Below, piece by piece: positions 15,852 to 24,536 of a stretch of 64,000 nucleotides of DNA (positions are counted from its first letter, which is position 1; the number at the start of each line of letters is the position of its first letter). The stretch spans positions 62,001 to 126,000 of the forward strand of contig DAITSJ010000004.1 in assembly GCA_036843405.1 (NCBI GenBank), read 5' to 3'. Position numbers and translations under genes: made by a program. The notes beneath the pieces were generated by a model, which ran no database searches, was not told the DNA's origin, and was given only the letters and a program-made list of their open reading frames with translations. The DNA is from DGNJ01 sp002388905. GTDB lineage: Bacteria > Pseudomonadota > Gammaproteobacteria > Pseudomonadales > Porticoccaceae.

Positions 15852-18185
15852 CATCCGGAGCACGGCCTTGGCGAGGATATCCCGCTGCACCTCATTGCAG
15901 CCGGCATAAATGGTGCCGGGACGGGACATGGCCAGTTGCCAGTAAAGGTCCGTGGTAGTGCCGTCCAGATCCACTTCGCCGGTCAGAGCCCCGCAGTCCT
16001 CCCCGATGTCCAGGTTGAATTCGGTGATACGCTGGGTCAGTTCGGTGATGTACACCTTCAGCGCGGAGGCCTCGGCGCCGATGGTTTCGCCCGCTTCGGC
16101 ACGGCGGCAGATGGCGTTATACCATTGCCGGTAATCGTGGAGGTCGGCCAGCAACTGGCCGAGACGGTCTCGTACACCCTGGTCCGATTCCCGGCCCAGT
16201 TCCCGCACCAGTTTTTGCGCGAGCATCATGGCCTTGTCGGCCAGGTTGGGGCTCGCCAGCCAGATGCGCTCGTGACCGAGCAGGGCCTTGGCCACGGTCC
16301 AGCCGTCATCCAGCGGGCCCACTAGGTTTTCCACCGGCACCCGAACGTCCGTGAAGAACACCTCGCACAGCTCCTCCTCGCCGGCAATATGGCGGATGGG
16401 ACGGATATCGACGCCGGGCTGATCCAGTTCGAGAAGCAGAAAGCTGATGCCCTGCTGTTTTTTCTCGTAGTTGCCGGTGCGTACCAGGGCATACATGTGG
16501 GTGGCTTCCATGGCCAGGGTGGTCCATATCTTCTGGCCGTTGACGATAAAATGCTCCCCGTCCCGAACCGCCCGGGTCCCGAGGCTGGCCAGATCGGAGC
16601 CCGCGTTGGGTTCCGAGTAGCCCTGGGCCCAGTAGTCCTCGCAGGCGAGGATGCGGGGCAGGTAACGGGCTTTTTGATCGTCGGTACCGTATTTCATCAG
16701 GGTGGGGCCCAACTGGGTGACCCCGTTGTCTATCAGTCTCGCGACACCGATGCGTTCCTGTTCTTCGTTGTAGATCAGTTGCTTGCGAAAGCTGAGCCCG
16801 AGCCCGCCGTGTTCCCGGGGCCATTCCGGCGCGCGCCAGCCGTGGCGATGGACCAGCTTCAGCCATTCCCGGGCCTGGGCGCCGTTCATGCGCCGGAAGG
16901 GACGGACATAATCCTGGCGCATGGTCTTTGGGTAGTGGGCCTCGAGAAAAGCGCGGAACCGCAGGCGGAATTCCTCATCGGATAGTTGATTGAGATCCTC
17001 GCCCGGTTCAACAGAGAGGTTCTGCGGGTGTGCACCGTCGCCTTGCCGGTTTGGGTGCCATTGAAGTCGGGTGGCGGTGAAGCGGCGCCGATGCTGGCTG
17101 CCGTTGCCCAGCCAGGCCGCACCCCGAAGCGCCATGCGCAGGTACCGGCCCATGCCGCCTTCCTCGACAAAACCCATGGCCCCGTGCATCTGGATGGCTT
17201 CGCGAACCACTTTCAGGGCCGTATCGGCACAGCGCGCCTTGGCGGCGCTGATGGCTGCCCGGGTCTGGTCGGTATCGGGGGCGTCCAGGTGACAGGACAG
17301 CGCATGTTGCCAGCTGGCCCGGGCGAGCTCGTTGTCAATATGCAGATCGGCGCAGCGGTGGCGCAGGGCCTGGAAAGCGCTGAGGGCCTTGCCGAACTGC
17401 TGGCGGTCGCCCAGGTAATCAATTGTTGCCGCCAGGCAGCTTCGGGACAGGCCGTCCAGTTGCGCGGACAGGGCAATGCGACCCGCGTCCAGCGCCAGGT
17501 GCAGTGCCCGGGCGGCCCGGTCGCCGCTACACAGCGGGGAATTGTCGATAATGGCAGCGCCCTCGAAGGTGACGGTGGCCAGTTCCCCGTTGCCGGCGGG
17601 CGCGGCCTCCACCGTAACCCCCTCGGCGTTGGCCGGCACGGCGGCGATCAAAGGTTCGTCGCGGTGGTCGTGAGCCCAGACCAGCAGGGTGGTATCGGCC
17701 TGGACGTCGGCCACGAAACATTTTCGCCCGGACAGGCGCCCGTCGATGCAGGTGGTGCCTGTCGCCGGCGCCAGTTGCCCCGCTTTTTCCTGCCACGCCA
17801 GGCTGACAAGCCTCTCACCGGATACCAGGCTCCCGGCCAGATCTCCGGTCCGGGATTTATCGGCGCAGGCCGACAGGAGCACCGAGGGCATCAGGGCGAG
17901 CGGGACATAGGGCGCCGGCGACAGCCAGTACCCCATGCGCTCGGCCACAAGGGCGGCTTCTGCCAGGCCCAGCCCGGCGCCATTCAGGGACTCCGGCAGG
18001 GCCAGCCCCAGCCAGCCGAGTTCCGCCATGGATTGCCAGAGCGCCCTGTCGAAAGGGGCGGGGTCGGTCGTGCCATGCCCGTTTTTTGGCCGGTCGCACA
18101 GGAAGTCGTCCAGACTGTCCCGGAGCAGGGTGTTAAATTCGTCGTCTGTGGTCATTGTGATTGTCTTCTGCCGGTCGGTTGTCAT
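15843..18185 (-). CDS. Fused double-domain acyl-CoA dehydrogenase (FadE34-like)
   Basis: At 780 residues this is about twice a normal acyl-CoA dehydrogenase and holds two complete-looking copies. The first (about residues 10-365) has ALPESLNGAGLGLAEAALVAERMGYW and ends in the helix HGAMGFVEEGGMGRYLRMA. The second (about 400-780) has APEWPREHGGLGLS, the flavin-contacting YSEPNAGSDLASL, GQKIWTTLA and IYAGCNEVQRDILAKAVL. Steroid degraders use alpha2beta2 dehydrogenases for side-chain acyl-CoAs; FadE34 of mycobacteria is a natural fusion of about 711 residues, and this architecture matches it. It is transcribed divergently from the isochorismatase-fold gene over an AACTGAC-type dyad. A large, branched or ring-bearing acyl-CoA is the likely substrate, by analogy. 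ATG 18185 or 18155 could both be the start. Confidence 0.85.
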   Translation of the reverse strand: MTTDRQKTITMTTDDEFNTLLRDSLDDFLCDRPKNGHGTTDPAPFDRALWQSMAELGWLGLALPESLNGAGLGLAEAALVAERMGYWLSPAPYVPLALMPSVLLSACADKSRTGDLAGSLVSGERLVSLAWQEKAGQLAPATGTTCIDGRLSGRKCFVADVQADTTLLVWAHDHRDEPLIAAVPANAEGVTVEAAPAGNGELATVTFEGAAIIDNSPLCSGDRAARALHLALDAGRIALSAQLDGLSRSCLAATIDYLGDRQQFGKALSAFQALRHRCADLHIDNELARASWQHALSCHLDAPDTDQTRAAISAAKARCADTALKVVREAIQMHGAMGFVEEGGMGRYLRMALRGAAWLGNGSQHRRRFTATRLQWHPNRQGDGAHPQNLSVEPGEDLNQLSDEEFRLRFRAFLEAHYPKTMRQDYVRPFRRMNGAQAREWLKLVHRHGWRAPEWPREHGGLGLSFRKQLIYNEEQERIGVARLIDNGVTQLGPTLMKYGTDDQKARYLPRILACEDYWAQGYSEPNAGSDLASLGTRAVRDGEHFIVNGQKIWTTLAMEATHMYALVRTGNYEKKQQGISFLLLELDQPGVDIRPIRHIAGEEELCEVFFTDVRVPVENLVGPLDDGWTVAKALLGHERIWLASPNLADKAMMLAQKLVRELGRESDQGVRDRLGQLLADLHDYRQWYNAICRRAEAGETIGAEASALKVYITELTQRITEFNLDIGEDCGALTGEVDLDGTTTDLYWQLAMSRPGTIYAGCNEVQRDILAKAVLRMPR

Positions 18186-18208
18186 GGGAATGGGTTGGCG
18201 TGCATAAT

Positions 18209-18227
18209 AACTGACACATTATAAGTT
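18209..18227. promoter_or_regulatory. Candidate operator, AACTGAC-type dyad (site 2)
   Basis: AACTGACACATTATAAGTT lies between the divergent fused acyl-CoA dehydrogenase and the isochorismatase-fold gene. The left arm AACTGAC is exact against the consensus and the right arm keeps AGTT. Confidence 0.6.
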
Positions 18228-18277
18228 ATGGGTCCGGAAGGTCAAACCGGGTCCGCGGACAACAGAGGAGAAAACGA

Positions 18278-18898
18278 GTGATTCGAGGCCTGGAAAAAGG
18301 GCGCAAGGCGGCCCTGCTGATCAGCGAATGTCAGCGTGGCGTGATCGAGCATGGGATGACGGATTTTGACGGACTGGCGGACCAGGTGGCGGAGAGGGGA
18401 ATCCTGCCGCGCATCGCCCGGCTGGCCGGTGCCTTCCGGGAGAGGGGCTGGCCGGTATTTCACCTTCATGTAGCCCATAGCCCGGATTACGCGGACCTGC
18501 CCATGACCAGCCTGATCATGGCGCGCAGCAGGAAGAACGGGAAGATGCGCATAGGGGACCCGGAGGTGGCGTCCGTCGATGCGGTCAAGCCCGTTGCCGG
18601 CGATATCGTCCACAGCCGGCGCTTCAGTCTGCTCGGCTTCAACGGCACGGATCTCGATACCCAGTTGCGCCACCGCGGCGTCGAGACAGTGGTGCTGGCG
18701 GGGGTGTCGACCAATATCGCCATCAACGGGCTGGCGTTGTGTGCCTCGGATCTCGGCTATCAGGCGGTCGTGCCGGAAGACTGCACCGCGGGCGCATCCG
18801 CGGAGAGCCATGACTTCATGGTCAAAAACGCCCTGCCGTTATACTCCACGCTGACCACCATGACCGACGTGATCGACTGCGTTCAAGCCGGCGACTGA
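18278..18898 (+). CDS. Isochorismatase-fold protein with altered catalytic triad
   Basis: This 206-residue protein has the isochorismatase/nicotinamidase fold: strand LLISECQRG near residue 13, FNGTDLDTQLRHRGVETVVLAGVSTNIAINGLALCASDLGYQ at 121-162 in sequence, then VPEDCTAG. The family's usual aspartate (IDMQ) is glutamate E17; the lysine position reads S113/R114/R115 by eye; and the catalytic cysteine (TNxCV) is alanine A148. Cysteine-dependent amidase chemistry is therefore unlikely, while isochorismatase-type enzymes are known to lack the cysteine. GTG at 18278 is chosen with AGAGGAG upstream. It is divergent from the fused acyl-CoA dehydrogenase across an operator-like dyad. The role is unknown; a hydrolase using other residues or a non-enzymatic protein are both possible. 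Confidence 0.75.
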   Translation: MIRGLEKGRKAALLISECQRGVIEHGMTDFDGLADQVAERGILPRIARLAGAFRERGWPVFHLHVAHSPDYADLPMTSLIMARSRKNGKMRIGDPEVASVDAVKPVAGDIVHSRRFSLLGFNGTDLDTQLRHRGVETVVLAGVSTNIAINGLALCASDLGYQAVVPEDCTAGASAESHDFMVKNALPLYSTLTTMTDVIDCVQAGD

Positions 18899-18917
18899 CA
18901 ACCCGAAGGCCGCGACT

Positions 18918-20114
18918 TTACTCGCCTGCCGGTGTTTCCAGGAGCAGTTTGCCGAATCCCGGGGCAATGTTGGCGGGGTCGTTGCCGGGGTGGGCCCGGG
19001 CGGCGAGGAGGTCCAGCCAGACACGGGTCAGGGGTGAATCGAAGTGCACACCCCGGCCGCCCAGCAACACCTGCATTTCGTCCACCAGCCCGGCCAGCTT
19101 GCGAATAACCGAAGTGAGCTGGGTGCGGTAGCACATGCCTTCGCTCATGGGTAGCGGCGCCTGTCGTTCAATACAGTCCATGAAGCGCTGGATGTGGCGC
19201 TTGTACATGGCCTCGGAGGTCTCGATCTCCGCGGCCGTGCGCGCGGCGATTTCATGGACCCTGGGGTCCTCCCTGGCCACCCTGCCGGTGGTGGAGGAAA
19301 CCCGCTCGCGTTCGACACTCAGGAATTTGTCCAGGGCGCCCCGGGCGGCCCCGATGCCCAGGTTGGAGATGGAGCTGGTGAACAGGTACAGCCAGGGAAG
19401 CCGGTAAAAGGGTGGCAGGTCCGGTGCGTCGCCGACGATCGGGACGATCCCCGGAGCCGGTTGATGACTGCGATAGCGGGGCACGAATGCCTTGTCCGCG
19501 ACGATATCGTTGCTGCCGGTACCCCGCAGGCCGAAGGTATCCCAGTTTTCCTCGATCCGGTAGTCGCTTTTGGGCACCAGGAACAGGGTCATGGCCGGCG
19601 AACCTTTGGCGTCGTCGGGGGGCACCATGCCGCCCAGCAGGGCCCAGTCGGCATGGGAGCTGCCGCTCGAGAAAGACCAGCGGCCGCTGATAAGGAACCC
19701 TTCGTCCGTTTTCTCCACCTTGCCCACCGGCTGGAAAGACGAGGAGACCAGTGTCCGGCCGTCACCGCCCCAGACGTCTTCCTGGGCCCGGGTATCGAAC
19801 AGGGACACGACGAAGGACTGGACACTGAGAACGCCATAGACCCAGGCACTGGAGGCGCAGGCACGGGCGAAAATATTCTGGATGTCGAACAGCACCCTGG
19901 GGTCCATCTCAAAGCCGCCCCAGCGCCGGGGCTGCAAAATCCGGAACAGGTCCCCCGCGCGCATCCGATCGACAATATCGTCGCTCAGGTCGCGGCGATC
20001 GTTGCAGGCGTGGCTCTGGCTTTCCAGTTCGGGCGCCAGTTGGCGGGCACGCTGGCGCAGGGTCTCGGGGTCGGGAACCGGTGTCGGGTTGTCGGTCCTG
20101 GCAGTGCTGGTCAT
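18918..20114 (-). CDS. HsaA-like flavin-dependent monooxygenase (oxygenase component)
   Basis: The protein is 398 residues and has the acyl-CoA-dehydrogenase-like fold of two-component flavin monooxygenases (group D). It most resembles HsaA, the 3-hydroxy-9,10-seco-androstatrienedione 4-hydroxylase of steroid degradation (about 394 residues), with DRMRAGDLFRILQPRRWGGFEMDP near the N-terminus, SSAWVYGVLS, the WSFSSGSSHADWALLGG strand region, WDTFGLRGTGSND and a C-terminal VLLGGRGVHFDSPLTRVWLDLLAARAHPGNDP. ATG at 20114 is preferred to longer in-frame starts, whose extra residues overlap the shared promoter. HsaB, the flavin reductase, is not in the window. An AACTGAC-type dyad at 20205 lies between this gene and the divergent LLM gene. 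A phenol or similar ring hydroxylation is plausible. Confidence 0.8.
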   Translation of the reverse strand: MTSTARTDNPTPVPDPETLRQRARQLAPELESQSHACNDRRDLSDDIVDRMRAGDLFRILQPRRWGGFEMDPRVLFDIQNIFARACASSAWVYGVLSVQSFVVSLFDTRAQEDVWGGDGRTLVSSSFQPVGKVEKTDEGFLISGRWSFSSGSSHADWALLGGMVPPDDAKGSPAMTLFLVPKSDYRIEENWDTFGLRGTGSNDIVADKAFVPRYRSHQPAPGIVPIVGDAPDLPPFYRLPWLYLFTSSISNLGIGAARGALDKFLSVERERVSSTTGRVAREDPRVHEIAARTAAEIETSEAMYKRHIQRFMDCIERQAPLPMSEGMCYRTQLTSVIRKLAGLVDEMQVLLGGRGVHFDSPLTRVWLDLLAARAHPGNDPANIAPGFGKLLLETPAGE

Positions 20115-20204
20115 GGGGCTGTCGATCTCCTCTGTCCGGGTGCGGCTTTTCGGTTCGGGGATTCTACCTTTATTTTTATCGCCGTGGACCCTACCATCAG
20201 CATA

Positions 20205-20223
20205 AACTGACATAATGTCAACT
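20205..20223. promoter_or_regulatory. Candidate operator, AACTGAC-type dyad (site 3)
   Basis: AACTGACATAATGTCAACT is the most symmetric copy; its core TGACATAATGTCA (20208-20220) is palindromic but for the centre. It lies in the gap between the divergent HsaA-like and LLM genes. Confidence 0.7.
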
Positions 20224-20316
20224 ATCGGTGGGCGGGCTTTCATTTGCGGTCTTTGTGCCGGCTTGATGCAAGTCTCCCGGTTTATACCGATTCCATTGCC
20301 AAGGAGGAGAGTGACC

Positions 20317-21153
20317 ATGCGTCTGGATCTGGTGGTTCCCAACGAGGGACCCTATGCCCGTGAGGCCGTGATGTCGTGCCCCGAGTTTGAGGCCATGGGC
20401 TTTACCGGTCTGTGGTTTACCGATCATGTGGTGGGTCAGCGCGCCTATACCAAGTACAGCGATATGTGGCTGGAAATCTTCGCGGTGCTTTCCCATGTCG
20501 CGGCAGTCACCCGCACCGTGCGCCTGGGTACCGGCGTGCTGGTGGTGCCATACCGGGACCCGGTGCTGGCGGCCAAGCAGCTCGCCACCATCGACGTGCT
20601 CAGCGACGGGCGCCTGGACCTGGGAGTGGGAACCGGCTGGTCGAAAGGGGAGTACCATGCCCTGGGCCGGGGCCACCTGTTCGATCAACGGGGGCCCTAC
20701 ACCAATGAGGCCCTGGATGTGATGCTCCGGTGCTGGCAGGGGGGCGAGTTCGGCTACGAGGGGCAATGGGTGAACTTCCGGCGCCTGGGATTTGCACCCA
20801 CGCCCGTGCAAAAGCCGCGCATCCCCCTATGGGTGGGCTCCCTGGGCACGGCAGGGCCGCCCATGCGGCGTGCCGCCAAATATGCCGATGTCTGGCATCC
20901 CGGGCTCCTGACGCCCTCCGAACTGGCCGAAGGGTCCAGGCGCCTCAACGAACTGGCGGGCCGGGAGGTCCCCGTCAGTATCCGCACCGAATTTGCCGCC
21001 GGGACTGCGCCCCGGGAGATCCTCGACAAACTCCTCGAATACCGGGAGGCGGGCTGCATCCAGGCCGCCGTGGAGGTTCGCGCCGATTCCCACGGCGAGT
21101 TCGTGGAAGCCGCGCAAAAGCTGGCGACCTTGATCCCCGATCTGCAATCATGA
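20317..21153 (+). CDS. LLM-class flavin/F420-dependent oxidoreductase
   Basis: This 278-residue protein belongs to the luciferase-like monooxygenase (LLM) superfamily, close to the TIGR03619-type F420-dependent group. Features are GLWFTDHV near residue 30, RTVRLGTGVLVVPYRDPVLAAKQLATIDVLSDGRLDLGVGTGW around residues 67-110 in sequence, and PLWVGSLG, which with the preceding strand forms the flavin pocket. ATG at 20317 has a strong AAGGAGGAG upstream. It is divergent from the HsaA-like gene. Such proteins may use FMNH2 with oxygen (Baeyer-Villiger or desulfonation-type) or F420; which cofactor applies cannot be told from sequence. It is unrelated in role to the LuxC/LuxE-like genes as far as can be seen. 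Confidence 0.8.
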   Translation: MRLDLVVPNEGPYAREAVMSCPEFEAMGFTGLWFTDHVVGQRAYTKYSDMWLEIFAVLSHVAAVTRTVRLGTGVLVVPYRDPVLAAKQLATIDVLSDGRLDLGVGTGWSKGEYHALGRGHLFDQRGPYTNEALDVMLRCWQGGEFGYEGQWVNFRRLGFAPTPVQKPRIPLWVGSLGTAGPPMRRAAKYADVWHPGLLTPSELAEGSRRLNELAGREVPVSIRTEFAAGTAPREILDKLLEYREAGCIQAAVEVRADSHGEFVEAAQKLATLIPDLQS

Positions 21154-21283
21154 GTTTTCCGGCCCGGCTTCCGGGACCCCGATCGGGAAAAACCGCTATT
21201 GGCGCTTGGGGCAGGGAGCGCGGTGTTCTATGCTGTTGCCTTGGCAGTTTTTGCAGGAACCGGGGCTGTTGTTTTCGAAAAAT

Positions 21284-21302
21284 AACTGACGTATGATTAG
21301 TT
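21284..21302. promoter_or_regulatory. Candidate operator, AACTGAC-type dyad (site 4)
   Basis: AACTGACGTATGATTAGTT lies about 120 bases before the Rieske oxygenase gene at 21421. Both outer arms (AACTGAC and AGTT) agree with the consensus; the inner right arm does not. Confidence 0.6.
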
Positions 21303-21420
21303 TTGGTTCGGCAAATCAGCCGCCGAGAGTCAACAGGGTCGATAAACCGGCCCTCGCGAAGGATTTGAATTGACAAAATATCCGTGCCGCGATTTGGGTT
21401 CGGATGGGGGGTAAGAAAGC

Positions 21421-22815
21421 ATGGGTACACAACCGGATCTGTCGCCAAAATCCCTGGACAAGGTACGCCCGGATTTTATCGACCACCGCCGTTACACCTC
21501 GGCCGAGTTTGCCCGGCTGGAAATGGAGCGTATCTGGACCGCCACCTGGCACTGGGCCTGTCGCGAGGAGGAAATCCCCGCCATCGGCGACTACTTCGTC
21601 TACGACATCGGCGATCAGTCCGTCATCCTGGTGCGCACCGCCACCGACAGGGTGGAGGCCTTTCACAACGTCTGCCCGCACCGGGGCCGCAGGCTTCTTG
21701 AAGGCACCGGCAAAATCAACAAATTCCACTGTGTCTTTCACGCCTGGCAATGGGATCTCAGCGGCAACAATATCCGCGTCCTGGATCGCGAGCAGTGGCA
21801 GGGCTGTCCCGACATGACCGATGAGGATGTGGCCCTGGCCCGCGTCCACGTGGACAGCTGGGCGGGGTTCCTTTTCATCAATATGAGCGACGACCCGGAA
21901 CCCTTCGATAAATACATTCAGCCCGCTCCCGGGGATCTGGATTTCCTGCGCATGGAAGACATGCGCTACTGCTGGCACAAGGCCGTCAAGGTCAAGTGCA
22001 ACTGGAAGGTGGCCCAGGAAGCCTTTATGGAGAGCTATCATGTCTGGGGCACCCATCCCCAGTTTCTCCAGTACAACGACGACAAGAATTTCAGCAGCGC
22101 CCAGGGCCGCCACGGCAAGCACCACTGGGTCTACGAGCTGCCGCCGGGCTCGCCCTCGCGGCGGCTGGGCAAGCCGCCCCTGTCCGTGGACGAAACCCGG
22201 GACAACTACGCGACCCTGCAGAACGTTTTTGCCGACCAGTTGGGTCTGGGCAACGGCGACGGCCAGTTCACCGCGCGCTCCCTCAATGCGGCCGAGGAGG
22301 CCGTGCGCGCGCTCCCGGAAGGTACGCCCATGGATAAGGCCATGGAAGTGGGCTTTTTCGCCATGAAGGAAGCCGCGGAAGCGGACGGCGCGTATATGCC
22401 CATGATTCCCATGGAGCAACTGGATACCATTGGCCACGACTGGAATATTTTTCCCAACCTGAGTGTGGTCTGGGGGGCGGACGGTACCCTTATTTTCCGT
22501 GGCCGTCCCGATCCGGACGATCCCTTCAACCCCGATGCCGCGATTCTCGACATGATCAGCCTGCTGCACTTCGGCAAGGGCAAGGCACCCGGGAAGAAGA
22601 CGGACCATATCGATAACTGGCGCCAGCAGAAGGAGCTTATTCCCAAGCTCCTGCAACAGGATCTGGGCAATGTCGAGGAGGTCCAGCGGGGCATGCACTC
22701 CATCGGGCTCAGGGGCCTGCGTCCGAATCCGGTCCAGGAAGTGCAGATCAGCCACTTCCACGAAGTGATCAACAGCTACCTGTTCGGCGAGGGTGGTCGC
22801 GAATATGATGAATGA
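21421..22815 (+). CDS. Rieske aromatic-ring-hydroxylating-type oxygenase, alpha subunit
   Basis: This 464-residue oxygenase has C85-x-H87 (CPHRGR) and C104-x2-H107 (CVFHAW) for the Rieske cluster and NWKVAQEAFMESYHVWGTH with H207 and H212 as mononuclear iron ligands. Length and the long insert before the C-terminus match the alpha subunits of the SRPBCC-type ring hydroxylases (for example phenylpropionate and carnitine-type oxygenases). No beta subunit or reductase follows, so it probably works as a homo-oligomer with a distant reductase. It starts the operon that continues with the KstD-like flavoprotein and the 2-oxoacid dehydrogenase genes, overlapping the next gene by 11 bases. Ring or side-chain oxygenation is the presumed role; the substrate is unknown. 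The start's ribosome site (GGGGGGTAAG) is weak. Confidence 0.85.
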   Translation: MGTQPDLSPKSLDKVRPDFIDHRRYTSAEFARLEMERIWTATWHWACREEEIPAIGDYFVYDIGDQSVILVRTATDRVEAFHNVCPHRGRRLLEGTGKINKFHCVFHAWQWDLSGNNIRVLDREQWQGCPDMTDEDVALARVHVDSWAGFLFINMSDDPEPFDKYIQPAPGDLDFLRMEDMRYCWHKAVKVKCNWKVAQEAFMESYHVWGTHPQFLQYNDDKNFSSAQGRHGKHHWVYELPPGSPSRRLGKPPLSVDETRDNYATLQNVFADQLGLGNGDGQFTARSLNAAEEAVRALPEGTPMDKAMEVGFFAMKEAAEADGAYMPMIPMEQLDTIGHDWNIFPNLSVVWGADGTLIFRGRPDPDDPFNPDAAILDMISLLHFGKGKAPGKKTDHIDNWRQQKELIPKLLQQDLGNVEEVQRGMHSIGLRGLRPNPVQEVQISHFHEVINSYLFGEGGREYDE

Positions 22816-24493
22816 CGAGCCCCATGCCGCCGCCTACGTCAAGGAGCCCCTGAAGGTCGACGGCGCCGACGATCTGCAGTGGCGCGACAGCGCGGACGTG
22901 CTGGTGGTGGGTTACGGTGGTGCCGGTGTCTGTGCGGCACTGCAGGCGCGGGAAAAGGGCGCCAGCGTCATTGCCCTGGATCGTTTCGAGGGGGGTGGCG
23001 CGACCACCCTGAGCGGGGGCATCGTCTATGCCGGCGGCACGCCCTATCAGCGTGAGGGCGGTGTCGACGACAACCCGGAGGAAATGTACAAATACCTCAA
23101 AATGGAAGTGGGCGACGTGGTCAGGGACGAGACGCTGCGCCGCTTCTGCGAGCAGAGCAGCGAAAACCTCGCCTGGCTGGAATCCCACGGTGTCGGTTTC
23201 GGCTCGCGGGTTTTTCCCGGCAAGCGATCCTATCCCCCCAAGGGCTATGATATCTACTTTTCGGGCAACGAATTCGCGCCCGATTATGCCCGGGCCGCCC
23301 ACGCGGCACCCCGGGGACACAAGGTGGCCGGGCCGGGTTACACCGGCGACACCCTGTTCAACACCCTGAATGACTCGGCGCGCGGCAAGGGCACGACCTT
23401 TTACAGTCACTGTGTCGTCGATCGCCTGGTGGTGGACGCCGATAACCGGATTATCGGCGTTGAAGCCATCTATTTTGAGCCGGGGACTTCCGCGCGGGAA
23501 AAGCACCTGAAACTGATCCGCAAGGTCAATGCCTACCAGCGCTTTATCGAGAAGTCGGCCCTGAAGGCGGCGGCCCGGGTGCGGGACCTGGAAGAGCAGG
23601 CCGGCGAGCGGGTCTACTTCCGCGCCGACAAGGCGGTGATTCTCACCACCGGCAGCTTTGCCTTCAACCGGGAAATGGTGCGCCGCTACGCTCCCAAGTT
23701 CCGCAATGCCATGCCCCTGGGCACCATCAGCTGCGATGGCAGCGGCCTGGAGTTGGGCGCCAGCGTCGGCGGCGCCCTGGGCTACATGGATTCGGTGACC
23801 GCCTGGCGCTCCATCAGCCCGCCCACCCAGTTTGTCCAGGGTATTGTCGTCAACAGGGAAGGTCGTCGTTTTGTCGCCGAGGACGTCTATCTGGGGCGCC
23901 TTGGCCATGAGCTGGCCCAGCAGACCGAGCAGCGCGCCTGGGTGATCATCGACGGCAAGGCCTATTGGAGCGCCTACAAGGACACCATCCCCCAGCCGGG
24001 AGAGGAGGGGTATCTGGAATTCCGTGGCCCCCTGCTGATGAATCTGCTGTTCAATGCCACCCGGGGCAAGACCCTGGAAAAGCTTGGCGAGAAGTGCGGC
24101 ATCGAGGCCGGCGGATTGCGACAGGAAGTGGCCGAGTACAATTCCCGGAGCGTGGCGGGAGAAGACCGCTTCGGCAAGAAGCAGTCCAACTGCCGGCCCA
24201 TTGACGATGGTGCCTACTACGCCATTGACATCTCCGTGGGCAGCAAGAAATTCCCCTGTCCGACCATCCCCATGGGCGGGTTGAAAGTGGACGAGGAGAC
24301 CGGCCAGGTACTCAGTGAGAGCGGCGCGCCCATCGAAGGCCTCTATGCCGCGGGCCGGGCCGCAGTGGGCATTCCCTCCGGCTTTTACGTCAGTGGCTCG
24401 TCCCTGGCGGATTGCATTTTCTCCGGACGGCGAGCGGGGGCCGCCGCGGCCCAAGTGGCCGTAGCCGACCGGGAGCGGGCCGCCAACGCCTGA
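22805..24493 (+). CDS. FAD-dependent oxidoreductase, fumarate reductase/KstD family
   Basis: This 562-residue flavoprotein has the dinucleotide fold VVGYGGAGVCAALQAREKGASVIALDR at residues 34-60 in sequence and ends with GLYAAGRAAVGIPSGFYVSGSSLADCIFSGRRAG, the FAD-contacting tail of the fumarate reductase / 3-ketosteroid dehydrogenase (FAD_binding_2) family. The final segment is closer to fumarate-reductase-like members than to true KstD, so a delta-1 or delta-4 steroid dehydrogenase is only a possibility. ATG 22805 overlaps the Rieske gene by 11 bases; a GTG at 22793 is an alternative. It probably introduces or reduces a carbon-carbon double bond conjugated to a ketone. It is cotranscribed with the oxygenase and the 2-oxoacid dehydrogenase genes. 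Confidence 0.8.
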   Translation: MMNDEPHAAAYVKEPLKVDGADDLQWRDSADVLVVGYGGAGVCAALQAREKGASVIALDRFEGGGATTLSGGIVYAGGTPYQREGGVDDNPEEMYKYLKMEVGDVVRDETLRRFCEQSSENLAWLESHGVGFGSRVFPGKRSYPPKGYDIYFSGNEFAPDYARAAHAAPRGHKVAGPGYTGDTLFNTLNDSARGKGTTFYSHCVVDRLVVDADNRIIGVEAIYFEPGTSAREKHLKLIRKVNAYQRFIEKSALKAAARVRDLEEQAGERVYFRADKAVILTTGSFAFNREMVRRYAPKFRNAMPLGTISCDGSGLELGASVGGALGYMDSVTAWRSISPPTQFVQGIVVNREGRRFVAEDVYLGRLGHELAQQTEQRAWVIIDGKAYWSAYKDTIPQPGEEGYLEFRGPLLMNLLFNATRGKTLEKLGEKCGIEAGGLRQEVAEYNSRSVAGEDRFGKKQSNCRPIDDGAYYAIDISVGSKKFPCPTIPMGGLKVDEETGQVLSESGAPIEGLYAAGRAAVGIPSGFYVSGSSLADCIFSGRRAGAAAAQVAVADRERAANA

Positions 24494-24536
24494 GCCACCG
24501 ACCGACATCAACGATTTCAGCAAGAGAGGCGCAGTT

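Noticed and set aside
16986..18224. Plus-strand frame opposite the fused acyl-CoA dehydrogenase
   Set aside because: Reads as an antisense shadow with no known domain. The dehydrogenase halves on the minus strand are clear.
22769..24523. Long open frame on the minus strand opposite the KstD-like gene, 584 codons
   Set aside because: It is an antisense shadow of a GC-rich gene with no family features. The plus-strand frame has the FAD fold and the right neighbours.
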